IMG/VR virus record: IMGVR_UViG_3300023176_003391
Coordinates: 1 to 28,624 of that record
Direction: 5' to 3' (one strand)
Length of the DNA stretch: 28,624 nucleotides
From: a virus
Positions 1-7,390 of the stretch are shown here, piece by piece (position 1 is the stretch's first letter; each line of letters begins with the position of its first letter). The notes below the pieces were generated by a model that did no database searches, was not told the origin of the DNA, and worked only from the letters and a program-made list of their open reading frames with translations. The translations under genes and the position numbers were made by a program.

Positions 1-13
1 GAAGGTGAAGACA

Positions 14-325
14 ATGACAATGACAACTGATATGATCCAAAATGCATTGAATAAAGATTATAATAAAGCCAATGAAATTTTTGGTGAAATTATGACACAG
101 CGAGTAAATGATGCATTAGATCAAGAGAAAATTAAACTCGCTGATCAAATCTATAACGGAGCTGAAGAAGAACAGCTTGAACTCGATCTCGAGGATGATG
201 ATGTCGGAGAAGAAGATAATATCACACAATCCGATGAAGAAAGTGAGACCGAAACCTTACAAGAGCCCGATAATGATGCTGAACTCGAAATGGGAGACGA
301 GGACAGTGAGGACGACGACTCATAA
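14..325 (+). CDS. 67: Prohead core protein gp67-like
   Basis: Small, very acidic protein of about 103 residues. The N-terminal half is helical and of mixed charge; from about residue 50 to the end it is almost all Asp/Glu/Ser. This is the layout of T4 gp67, an internal prohead core protein that helps set head shape and is cut up by the gp21 protease. Position supports the call: it is followed by a gene-68-like gene, 21, 22 and 23, as in T4. The ATG at 14 is preferred because GAAGG at 1-5 lies 8 nt upstream; an upstream in-frame GTG at 5 and a later ATG at 32 are alternatives. The window begins just before the gene, so its promoter is not visible. Confidence 0.8.
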   Translation: MTMTTDMIQNALNKDYNKANEIFGEIMTQRVNDALDQEKIKLADQIYNGAEEEQLELDLEDDDVGEEDNITQSDEESETETLQEPDNDAELEMGDEDSEDDDS

Positions 326-389
326 TGGAGACGTACGTGAATCTACGTATCGTGTTCTCATAAGTTTAGACAGTGAAAATTTAAATTAT

Positions 390-397
390 TATAAATA
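390..397 (+). promoter_or_regulatory. T4-type late promoter (TATAAATA)
   Basis: Exact match to the T4 late promoter octamer, recognised by host RNA polymerase carrying gp55 with gp33 and the gp45 clamp. It lies in the gap after gene 67. The predicted start of transcription is near 403, about 12 nt before the gene-68-like start. It should drive 68-21-22-23 as far as the terminator at 3738. gp55 and gp45 are both encoded in this window. Confidence 0.8.
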
Positions 398-414
398 ATA
401 GTAAGAAGAAACAA

Positions 415-615
415 ATGAAACGGTTTAACTCTCTACGGAAACAAAAAGTTAAAGGAAAAACAAGATCCTTTAATGGAATTAAAGTAGTAGTAACAAACGA
501 AAAAGGAAAATATGTTGCTTATGTAGATGGAGATCCGCTTGATGCATACCGCACTGAACGAGAAGCATTTAAAGCTGGAGAAACATTTATTAAACAATAT
601 AGGGATATGAAATGA
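415..615 (+). CDS. 68: Prohead core protein gp68-like
   Basis: A 66-residue, strongly basic protein (many Lys/Arg in residues 1-30). Assignment to gp68 rests mainly on position between gene 67 and the prohead protease gene, the T4 order; T4 gp68 is about twice as long, so this is a short form. The basic N-terminus would complement the acidic gp67 and gp22 in the prohead core (inference). A purine-rich AAGAAGAA at 403-410 may serve as a weak ribosome binding site. The stop codon overlaps the start of gene 21 in an ATGA, implying translational coupling. Confidence 0.6.
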   Translation: MKRFNSLRKQKVKGKTRSFNGIKVVVTNEKGKYVAYVDGDPLDAYRTEREAFKAGETFIKQYRDMK

Positions 616-1271
616 GATTAATAGCGGAATATACAGAAGACCATCTAGAGGTACTTACTGAAGCTCGTAAAGACGGGTCTAAAAAGTACTCTATTGAAGG
701 CGTGTTTATGTCCGCTGAACAGAAGAACAGAAATGGTCGCATTTACCCACGTGCTGTAATGGAAAGCGCTGTTAACAAATACGTTACTGAGCAAGTACAA
801 AAAGGACGTGCGGTTGGTGAGTTAAATCATCCTGAAGGACCAACTGTTAATCTGGATAAGGTTTCACACAAGATTGATAACCTCGAATGGTCGGGGAACA
901 ATGTTGTGGGAAAAGCCACAGTATTGGAGACTCCTATGGGTAAGATCGTACAAGGTCTACTCGAGGGCGGTGTTCAACTGGGCGTTTCGACTCGTGGTAT
1001 GGGAAGCTTACAGCGAACTAATGACGCAATGGTCGTTAAAGACGACTTTCTACTCAATGCAGTAGATATTGTTCAGGATCCCTCCGCACCTAGCGCTTTC
1101 GTAAATGGGGTAATGGAAGGTGTTGAGTGGGTATGGAACAACGGCATTATTGAGCGAAGAGCAATTGAAGAAATGGAGACTGAAATTAAAAAGGCTCCGC
1201 GGGCAAATCTGTACGAAACAGAGGTTCGTGAGTTTAAGAATTTCCTCTCGTTACTCAAATCTAAATTTTAA
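612..1271 (+). CDS. 21: Prohead core maturation protease gp21
   Basis: A 219-residue serine protease close in length to T4 gp21 (212). It degrades the scaffold and trims capsid proteins during head maturation, cutting after Glu in L/I-X-E sites. The herpesvirus-assemblin-like signature is visible: His73 in GELNHPEG and Ser126 in LGVSTRGMGS match the expected catalytic His and Ser. The start ATG at 612 overlaps the stop of the preceding gene (ATGA). Its substrates gp22 and gp23 follow immediately. No second internal initiation product is obvious. The assignment is firm from motif spacing and gene order. Confidence 0.93.
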   Translation: MRLIAEYTEDHLEVLTEARKDGSKKYSIEGVFMSAEQKNRNGRIYPRAVMESAVNKYVTEQVQKGRAVGELNHPEGPTVNLDKVSHKIDNLEWSGNNVVGKATVLETPMGKIVQGLLEGGVQLGVSTRGMGSLQRTNDAMVVKDDFLLNAVDIVQDPSAPSAFVNGVMEGVEWVWNNGIIERRAIEEMETEIKKAPRANLYETEVREFKNFLSLLKSKF

Positions 1272-1283
1272 AAGGAGTCATCT

Positions 1284-2375
1284 ATGACTGATGAAAATCA
1301 AGTAGAAGATCAGGATGTAGAACTCCATGACGAAGAGAACGAAGTCGTGGAAGGAACTCATGATCCTAAAAACGCTGAAGCTCAGTCAGTTGCATCTGTA
1401 GATTCTGCAGGTGACAAAGGACCTAAAGCTAAGGCACGTAAAGGTGATAAAGGATCTTCTGATCCTATGGTAAAAGCTCCTGCCGATCCAATGCCTAAAA
1501 CAAAAGCAGGCATGATTAACGCTGCATACATGAAAATGTCAAAAATGAAAAAAGAAGATTTGGCTGGCATGTATGGCAAAATGTTTGCAGAAGGCGTTGA
1601 GGATTCTGAAGAAGTAATGGAAACAACAACAGCAGCTGATTTCCAGTACGAAGCAGATTTCTCTGATGATCTTAACGCATTGATTGCTGATGAAGCAACT
1701 CTAAGCGAAGAGTTCAAGGATAAAGCAGGTGTGATTTTTGAAGCAGCTATCAAATCGAAGCTAGCAGAAGAAATCGATCGCCTTGAAGAAAAATACAACG
1801 AAGAGCTTGCTGAAGAGATTGAATCTACTAAAGCAGATCTTGTAGATCAAGTAGACAACTATTTGAACTATGTTGTAGAAGGCTGGATGGAAGACAACAA
1901 AGTTGCAATCCAATCAGGTCTACGTACAGAGATCGCAGAAAAATTCATGAATAGCTTGAAAGATCTATTCACTGAATCTTACATCGAAGTACCAGAGTCT
2001 AAAGTCGACCTAGTTGACGAACTAGCCGAAACAGTTGAAGAACTTGAAGAGAAGCTTAACAGTGCAACTGGCAAGCAGATCGAAATGGTTGAAGAACTAG
2101 AAACACTAAAGCGCGAAAAAGTTGTTCGTGAAGCTTCACGTGATTTAGCCGAAACTCAAGTTGAAAAGCTGAAAGGCCTAGTAGAAGATATTGATTTCGA
2201 AAACGAAGAAACATTTGCAGCGAAAGTTGCAACTGTTAAAGAATCATATTTCAAAAAATCAGTAACCGAGTCTGCAGACTTAGATCCAACTGATGTTGAT
2301 GACGGAGCAGAAGTAACTGCAACAGATTCAATGGCAAAATATCTATCTGCACTAAGACAAACAAATAGGGAGTAA
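1284..2375 (+). CDS. 22: Prohead scaffolding core protein gp22
   Basis: A 363-residue acidic protein, longer than T4 gp22 (269). The first ~70 residues are low-complexity (Glu/Asp then Lys/Ala/Pro-rich), and residues ~115-330 are rich in Glu/Leu/Lys heptads typical of long helices and coiled coils. Function by family and position: major scaffold around which gp23 assembles, later digested by gp21. A gp21-type site F-A-E|G is seen at residues 101-104. A strong AAGGAG at 1272-1277 lies 6 nt before the ATG. The extra N-terminal low-complexity tract is unlike T4. Confidence 0.88.
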   Translation: MTDENQVEDQDVELHDEENEVVEGTHDPKNAEAQSVASVDSAGDKGPKAKARKGDKGSSDPMVKAPADPMPKTKAGMINAAYMKMSKMKKEDLAGMYGKMFAEGVEDSEEVMETTTAADFQYEADFSDDLNALIADEATLSEEFKDKAGVIFEAAIKSKLAEEIDRLEEKYNEELAEEIESTKADLVDQVDNYLNYVVEGWMEDNKVAIQSGLRTEIAEKFMNSLKDLFTESYIEVPESKVDLVDELAETVEELEEKLNSATGKQIEMVEELETLKREKVVREASRDLAETQVEKLKGLVEDIDFENEETFAAKVATVKESYFKKSVTESADLDPTDVDDGAEVTATDSMAKYLSALRQTNRE

Positions 2376-2381
2376 TCCATT

Positions 2382-3716
2382 ATGCAAGTAGCATACGACA
2401 AACTCGTCGAAAAGTGGAGCCCAGTTCTTAATGAAGAATCTGCCGGCTCGATTAAAGACGCTCACAGAAAAGCTGTAACAGCAGCAATTCTTGAGAACCA
2501 AGAAAAAGCTCTTATGGAAGAGGGCATGATTGCAGAAGCAGCGCCAACAAACAATACTGGTGCGGCTGCTAACTGGAATCCAATCCTAATCGCACTTGTA
2601 CGTCGCGCAATGCCAAACCTAATGGCATATGACGTATGTGGTGTTCAGCCAATGACAGGACCAACAGGTCTTATCTTTGCAATGCGTTCACGTTACAAGA
2701 CAGCTGCTAACGGTCAGTCTGTAGATGATGAAGCATTGTTCGACGAAGCAAACACAGGTTACTCAGGTGACTCAAGCTTCACACAGCCAACAGACGGTTC
2801 AGGTCTTGGTACCTCAACTGATGGTGACGGCGACAGCACAATTGCTGACTCCGTAACTACTGCTCTTGCAGGTTCAGCAATGCCATTGGCAGATGCTGAA
2901 GCACTTGGTTCAACAGGTGGTTCTGCGTTCAACGAAATGGGTTTCACCATTGAAAAAGCAACTGTGACTGCGAAGTCACGTGCGTTGAAAGCGGAATACA
3001 GCTTAGAACTAGCACAAGACTTGAAAGCAATTCATGGTCTTGATGCTGAAACTGAGTTGGCGAACATTTTGTCAACTGAGATCATGGCTGAAATTAACCG
3101 CGAAGTAATTCGTACAATTAACTCACAAGCGAAGCTTGGTGCTCTTACAACTAACACAGCTGTCAACGGTATCTTCAACGTACAAACAGATGCAGACGGT
3201 CGTTGGTCAGTAGAGAAGTTCAAAGGCTTAATCATGCAGATCGAGCGTGAATCAAACGTAATCGCAAAAGAAACACGTAGAGGTAAAGGTAACTTTATCA
3301 TCTGCTCAAGCGACGTTGCTTCTTCTTTGAGCGCAGCAGGTATGTTGGACTACACACCAGCTCTAAGCACTAACTTGAACGTTGACGACACAGGCAACAC
3401 ATTTGCTGGTGTACTAAACGGTCGTACTCGCGTATACATCGACCCATATGCAACTAATGACTATGTAACTGTTGGTTACAAAGGCACTAACCCATATGAC
3501 GCTGGTGTATTCTACTGCCCATATGTACCACTAACTATGGTACGTGCAGTTGGAGAAGACACATTCCAGCCAAAAATTGGTTTCAAAACACGCTACGGCA
3601 TGGTATCAAACCCATTCGTAGATGTTGGAAATATGTCTGGCCGCGATGGTCTTGCAACAGCAAAAACCAACCAATACTACAGAATCTTCAGAGTGGACGA
3701 CATTCTAGGTTCTTAA
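2382..3716 (+). CDS. 23: Major capsid protein gp23
   Basis: A 444-residue precursor of the major head protein (T4 gp23 is 521), with a HK97-type fold expected from the family. The N-terminal ~52 residues form a helical pro-region ending in I-A-E52|A53, a good gp21 cleavage site equivalent to T4 cleavage after Glu65. The mature part would be about 392 residues. A Gly/Ser/Thr/Asp-rich stretch at ~125-165 may be an exposed loop. GGGAG at 2368-2372 precedes the ATG by 9 nt. Codons are richer in C-ending forms (AAC, TTC, TAC) than neighbouring genes, as expected for the most abundant late protein. A strong terminator follows. Confidence 0.96.
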   Translation: MQVAYDKLVEKWSPVLNEESAGSIKDAHRKAVTAAILENQEKALMEEGMIAEAAPTNNTGAAANWNPILIALVRRAMPNLMAYDVCGVQPMTGPTGLIFAMRSRYKTAANGQSVDDEALFDEANTGYSGDSSFTQPTDGSGLGTSTDGDGDSTIADSVTTALAGSAMPLADAEALGSTGGSAFNEMGFTIEKATVTAKSRALKAEYSLELAQDLKAIHGLDAETELANILSTEIMAEINREVIRTINSQAKLGALTTNTAVNGIFNVQTDADGRWSVEKFKGLIMQIERESNVIAKETRRGKGNFIICSSDVASSLSAAGMLDYTPALSTNLNVDDTGNTFAGVLNGRTRVYIDPYATNDYVTVGYKGTNPYDAGVFYCPYVPLTMVRAVGEDTFQPKIGFKTRYGMVSNPFVDVGNMSGRDGLATAKTNQYYRIFRVDDILGS

Positions 3717-3737
3717 TAAAAAGTTCTATCTCAACTC

Positions 3738-3763
3738 AGAGGCGCTTCGGCGCCTCTTTTTTT
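3738..3763 (+). terminator. Rho-independent terminator after gene 23
   Basis: Perfect 8-bp GC-rich stem (AGAGGCGC, 3738-3745, with GCGCCTCT, 3750-3757) closed by a UUCG tetraloop and followed by a run of seven T (3757-3763). It ends the head operon and separates it from the next late promoter only 12 nt downstream. Confidence 0.95.
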
Positions 3764-3774
3764 ATGTAAACTGT

Positions 3775-3782
3775 TATAAATA
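3775..3782 (+). promoter_or_regulatory. T4-type late promoter (TATAAATA), likely leaderless transcript
   Basis: Second exact late octamer, between the gene 23 terminator and the tail-tube-like gene. Only 5 nt separate the octamer from the ATG at 3788. By the usual T4 spacing, transcription would start at or next to the A of that ATG. No Shine-Dalgarno sequence lies between, so the first gene is probably read from a leaderless mRNA. Confidence 0.8.
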
Positions 3783-3787
3783 GAATC

Positions 3788-4288
3788 ATGGCAGAACTAA
3801 CATCAAATATTAACTACTTACAGCCCACGTCGTTTAAGATAACGATTGATAGAAAAAACTTCCCAAATTTGGAGTTTTTCTGTCAGGACTTTACTCATCC
3901 TGGTATGATAATGAATGCTGTTGAAGTACCATTTAGAAAACTGCAATCAATTCCATTTGTGGGTGATAAACTTACATTTAATGAATTACTTGCAAATATT
4001 ATTGTAGATGAAAATATGGATGCATATAATGAGATGTACAATTGGATGAGAACTAATCTTGATAATAATGAAAATTCAAGATTAGAAGATGCAGGTGTAA
4101 GACCACCAACTGTATCAGATATTGTGTTATCGATATTGTCAAGTCATAATAATGTGACAAAACAAATTAAATATATAGATTGTATGCCAGTTGCATTAAC
4201 AGATGTACAATTTCAATCTACTGCAAGTGGTACTGAGTTCGTTACTTTTGGAGCATCGTTTAGATTTAGTTATTTTGAATTATTATAA
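3788..4288 (+). CDS. Tail-tube-fold structural protein (gp19/gp3-like)
   Basis: A 166-residue protein with the look of the T4 gp19 tail-tube superfamily: an N-terminal FKITID strand, a central segment ending GDKLTFNELLANIIVDE followed by an E-M-Y-N-W-M helix, and a C-terminal run of strands ending FRFSYFEL. T4 tube, tube-initiator and tube-terminator proteins share this fold. In related marine phages the gene next to 23 and uvsY is often called gene 3 (tail terminator), so that is the likeliest identity; a second tube-like protein cannot be excluded. It is the first gene after a late promoter, fitting a virion protein. It has no ribosome binding site (see the promoter at 3775). Confidence 0.6.
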   Translation: MAELTSNINYLQPTSFKITIDRKNFPNLEFFCQDFTHPGMIMNAVEVPFRKLQSIPFVGDKLTFNELLANIIVDENMDAYNEMYNWMRTNLDNNENSRLEDAGVRPPTVSDIVLSILSSHNNVTKQIKYIDCMPVALTDVQFQSTASGTEFVTFGASFRFSYFELL

Positions 4289-4296
4289 GGTATATT

Positions 4297-4740
4297 ATGG
4301 ATTTGGAGAAAATTCTCGCTGAATGGCGAAGTGAAAATGCTATTGATGAATATCATTTAGATGAAACCTCAAGAGATACACCAATTTTACATGGTAAATA
4401 TCTCGAATATCTTTCCACAGCAAAACTAATGTTAAAGAGAGCAGAGTTTAAACAAAAAACTTTGTTAAAACAAAAGTGGTTGTATTATAATGGAAAGATG
4501 ACAGAAGAAGAAATAAAAGAAACTGGATGGGCATTAGATCCTTTTGATGGTATGAAAATTTTAAAAGGTGAAATGGAATATTATTATGATGCAGATCCTG
4601 AAATACAAAAATCAGAAGAAAAAATTCTGTATTATAAGACAATGATTGAGACATTACAAGAGATTATAAATAATCTTAATTGGCGTCATCAGACTATAAG
4701 TAATATGATTAAATGGAAACAGTTCGAGTCAGGAAATTAA
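4297..4740 (+). CDS. uvsY: Recombination mediator UvsY
   Basis: A 147-residue helical protein aligned along its length with T4 UvsY (137): a start of MDLEKILAEW type, a central KLMLKRAEFKQKTLLKQKWLYYNGK segment and a C-terminal MIKWKQFESG end. UvsY loads the UvsX recombinase on gp32-coated single-stranded DNA during recombination-dependent replication and repair. TAAGG at 4286-4290 lies 6 nt before the ATG. No promoter of either class is seen directly upstream, so it is probably read from the late promoter at 3775 or from read-through of the upstream terminator. The end overlaps uvsW by 28 nt. Confidence 0.9.
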   Translation: MDLEKILAEWRSENAIDEYHLDETSRDTPILHGKYLEYLSTAKLMLKRAEFKQKTLLKQKWLYYNGKMTEEEIKETGWALDPFDGMKILKGEMEYYYDADPEIQKSEEKILYYKTMIETLQEIINNLNWRHQTISNMIKWKQFESGN

Positions 4741-6191
4741 CTCACGCTAATTTACATGTAGAATGTAATAGTGGTATCGCAGCTGAATTAAGAGAATATT
4801 TCTCATTCTATGTGCCTGGTTATAAATTTATGCCAGCATTTAAAAATAGAATGTGGGATGGTAAGATTCGTTTATTTGATTCTAATACTGGAGAATTGCC
4901 TGCTGGTTTATTTTTCCACTTGCAAGAATTTTGTAAACAACGTGCTTATATGCTTGGTAGTGAAACCACTAAATATGGTGGTCCTATCGATACAGTACAT
5001 ATTAATCCTAAACTTATTATGGAGTGGATTGAAAGTTTAGGTTTACCATTTAAAGTACGAGATTATCAATTCGATGCTTTATGTCATGCTCTACATAACA
5101 AAAGAAATATACTTGTATCTCCTACTGGTTCTGGTAAATCTTTAATTATATATTTGCTTGCTAAATTTTGGTTACAAATGTTAACTGATGGTGTAGCATA
5201 TCCAAAAGCTGGAAGAGTTTTAATTATTGTACCTACTACTTCTTTGGTTGAACAAATGTATAATGATCTTATTGAATATGGTCAGGGACCTAAAGGTATG
5301 CATCGTATATATAGTGGTAAGGACAAAAAATTTGATGCTGCGATTTGTATATCTACATGGCAATCAATTTATAAATTGCCAAAAGCATGGTTCGATCAAT
5401 TTGGAATGGTAATTGGTGATGAATGTCATGGTTTTAAATCTAAATCATTGATGAATATTATGAATAAAGCTACAGAAGCTGGATTCAGATATGGTACAAC
5501 AGGAACATTAGATGGCACACAAACCCACGAGCTCGTCCTTCAGGGACTTTTTGGTAAGATACACCGCGTCACTACCACAAGAGACCTCCAAGACGAAAAA
5601 ACCCTTGCAGACCTCAACATTGACAGGTTGGAAATTAAATATAAAGACACTTCTGACTTCGGTAAAAGGACTTATCAAGAAGAGATCGATTGGATTGTCA
5701 AGCACGATTTACGTAATCGCTTTATTCGTAACTTGGCTTTGGCTTCTGTGGGCAATACTCTCGTCTTATACAACCTTGTGGATAATCATGGAAAACCACT
5801 CTTCAATTTAATTAAAGATAAGGCAGCTGAAGACAGAAAAATATTTTTTGTATCTGGACAAACACACACTGAAGATAGAGAAGCAATTCGTAAAATAGTG
5901 GAGAAACAACATGGCGCTATTATTGTTGCAAGTCTTGGTACCTTTAGTACTGGTATTAATATTCGGAATTTGCATAATATCGTATTTGCTAGTCCGTCAA
6001 AATCCCAGATACGTGTTTTACAATCGATCGGTAGAGGCCTCAGACAAAGCGAAGACGGATCAGTAACTAAGTTGTATGATATTATAGATAATATTACAGG
6101 TAAGAATTTTGCTTATTCACATGGTGAAGAGCGTCTTAAGATTTACCAAAAAGAAAAATTTAAATATAAAACTCATACGGTGGATTTATGA
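4713..6191 (+). CDS. uvsW: DNA/RNA helicase UvsW
   Basis: A 492-residue superfamily 2 helicase, similar in length to T4 UvsW. The N-terminal ~110 residues match the UvsW double-stranded-DNA-binding domain (NRMWDGKIRLF). Walker A SPTGSGKS is at 136-143, DECH at 236-239, and motif VI QSIGRGLRQ lies near the C-terminus, all intact. UvsW unwinds R-loops and branched intermediates and switches T4 from origin- to recombination-dependent replication. The start lies inside uvsY and the stop overlaps the next gene by ATGA. The stretch 5510-5800 uses many more C-ending codons than its flanks, a possible recombination tract. Confidence 0.95.
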   Translation: METVRVRKLTHANLHVECNSGIAAELREYFSFYVPGYKFMPAFKNRMWDGKIRLFDSNTGELPAGLFFHLQEFCKQRAYMLGSETTKYGGPIDTVHINPKLIMEWIESLGLPFKVRDYQFDALCHALHNKRNILVSPTGSGKSLIIYLLAKFWLQMLTDGVAYPKAGRVLIIVPTTSLVEQMYNDLIEYGQGPKGMHRIYSGKDKKFDAAICISTWQSIYKLPKAWFDQFGMVIGDECHGFKSKSLMNIMNKATEAGFRYGTTGTLDGTQTHELVLQGLFGKIHRVTTTRDLQDEKTLADLNIDRLEIKYKDTSDFGKRTYQEEIDWIVKHDLRNRFIRNLALASVGNTLVLYNLVDNHGKPLFNLIKDKAAEDRKIFFVSGQTHTEDREAIRKIVEKQHGAIIVASLGTFSTGINIRNLHNIVFASPSKSQIRVLQSIGRGLRQSEDGSVTKLYDIIDNITGKNFAYSHGEERLKIYQKEKFKYKTHTVDL

Positions 6192-6649
6192 ACGAACCAA
6201 CAATTAAACAATTTAAAATGGTAAATGACGATGAAGTAATTTGTGAAGTAGTTTCTTCTGATACAGGAGATGCTGGCCTTGTTGTAAGATCTTGTATGAA
6301 AATTATGGTGGTCGAAGATTTTCAACGAGGCGTAAGATTTTATGCTTTTCGTCCATGGTTTTCTTTTGTTGATGATCCAAGTGAATTACATATTTTAAAT
6401 TCCAATCAAGTAATTGGTGAAGCAAATCCAAGTGATAGTATGTTATCACATTACGCGCGAAGTATTTTGGGATTAAAACAAGAAAAAAATAGAACAGATT
6501 TTTCATTCGATCAACTCGCCGAACAAATGGGTATGGACATAGATAGTATTACAGATGAAGATTTCGATAATTTTTTAGACAGTATGCATAGTCCAGATTC
6601 TGATAACAATGTAATTAAATTTCCTACAGGTAAAAATACAATACATTAG
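6188..6649 (+). CDS. Conserved phage protein of unknown function downstream of uvsW
   Basis: A 153-residue protein not confidently recognised. Residues ~5-70 look like a small beta-barrel (alternating hydrophobics, DDEVICEVVSS, then SCMKIMVVED and a YAFRPWFSFVD segment), reminiscent of Sm-like or SH3-like folds. Residues ~100-150 are acidic and probably flexible. It is translationally coupled to uvsW by an ATGA overlap, so a role in nucleic-acid handling is plausible but unproven. The gene ends before a 150-nt non-coding gap. Confidence 0.7.
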   Translation: MNEPTIKQFKMVNDDEVICEVVSSDTGDAGLVVRSCMKIMVVEDFQRGVRFYAFRPWFSFVDDPSELHILNSNQVIGEANPSDSMLSHYARSILGLKQEKNRTDFSFDQLAEQMGMDIDSITDEDFDNFLDSMHSPDSDNNVIKFPTGKNTIH

Positions 6650-6696
6650 AAGGGGGTATTCTCTCCTCCCTCCTAACTACAGTTAATTCTACCATA

Positions 6697-6730
6697 GTTT
6701 TTACCGTTTGTAAACCCTTTATTTTTTCCT
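6697..6730 (+). terminator. Possible weak terminator before gene 55
   Basis: The 153-nt gap between 6650 and 6802 holds an imperfect hairpin (GTTTTTAC at 6697 against GTAAAC ending at 6715) followed by a T-rich run to 6730. A G-run at 6652-6656 facing CTCCC nearby could form another short stem. Both are weak. The rest of the gap is the promoter for gene 55. Confidence 0.25.
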
Positions 6731-6750
6731 TTTAAACTAAAAAAATTATA

Positions 6751-6779
6751 TGTACATTTCTTTATTTTTTTGATAGAAT
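6751..6779 (+). promoter_or_regulatory. Host-type promoter of gene 55
   Basis: TGTACA (-35) at 6751-6756, exactly 17 bp, then TAGAAT (-10) at 6774-6779, with TGA just upstream of the -10 box (extended -10). It is a member of the eight-site family in this window. Expected start near 6786 gives a short leader carrying GGAG at 6792-6795 before the gene 55 ATG. Confidence 0.75.
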
Positions 6780-6802
6780 ATTATTATTAATGGAGTTATA
6801 TT

Positions 6803-7390
6803 ATGGCAAAAAGAAAAAGCATACACTATGTAAATAATGCTGATTTTTCTCAGGCTGTGGTAGACTATGTAACAGTAGTAAATGAAGCTAAAAACAATCA
6901 AGACAAAATTCCACTTGTACCAGATTATATTGCTCAGTGTTTTCTTAGAATCGCTGAAGGTTTGTCTCACAAATCAAATTTTATTCGTTATACTTATCGC
7001 GAAGAAATGGTAATGGATGCTGTAGAGAATTGTTTGAAAGCTATCAATAACTATGACATTGAAGCCGCTACTCGTACAGGTAAACCAAATGCTTTTGCTT
7101 ATTTTACGCAAATCTCATGGTATGCCTTTCTAAGAAGAATCGCAAAAGAAAAGAAACAACAAGACATCAAAATTAAGTATCTTACTCGCTCAGGAGTTGA
7201 AAACTTTATTGATGTTGGTGGTGAGGATATAGCAGCGCATGTGGCTGGAGCATTTGTGGATACGTTGCGTGACCGTATCGATAAAGTTCGAGCGGCTGAT
7301 GCAGAAGTTAAAGACTTTGTCAAAGAAGAAAAGAAAAAGATTAAACGTCAAACAAAATCAGCAGACTCGGATTTAAGTGATTTTATGTAA
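6803..7390 (+). CDS. 55: Late-transcription sigma factor gp55
   Basis: A 195-residue protein aligned with T4 gp55 (185): an N-terminal YVNNADFSQAVVDY segment, a central IAEGLSHKSNF and an EEMVMDAVENCLKAINNYD region corresponding to sigma region 2. gp55 replaces the host sigma factor on RNA polymerase to recognise TATAAATA. The C-terminus ends DSDLSDFM, resembling the T4 gp55 tail that binds the sliding clamp. GGAG lies 7 nt before the ATG. The gene is driven by a host-type promoter, so the late factor is made before late transcription. The stop overlaps gene 47 as TAATG. Confidence 0.93.
   Translation: MAKRKSIHYVNNADFSQAVVDYVTVVNEAKNNQDKIPLVPDYIAQCFLRIAEGLSHKSNFIRYTYREEMVMDAVENCLKAINNYDIEAATRTGKPNAFAYFTQISWYAFLRRIAKEKKQQDIKIKYLTRSGVENFIDVGGEDIAAHVAGAFVDTLRDRIDKVRAADAEVKDFVKEEKKKIKRQTKSADSDLSDFM

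Noticed and set aside
177-398. Reading frame of 73 codons overlapping gene 67
   Set aside because: Composition reflects the acidic repeat codons read out of frame; no ribosome site and no family resemblance.
1382-1798. 138-codon open frame on the minus strand within gene 22
   Set aside because: Ser/Ala-rich antisense shadow of the Glu/Ala/Lys-rich scaffold gene.
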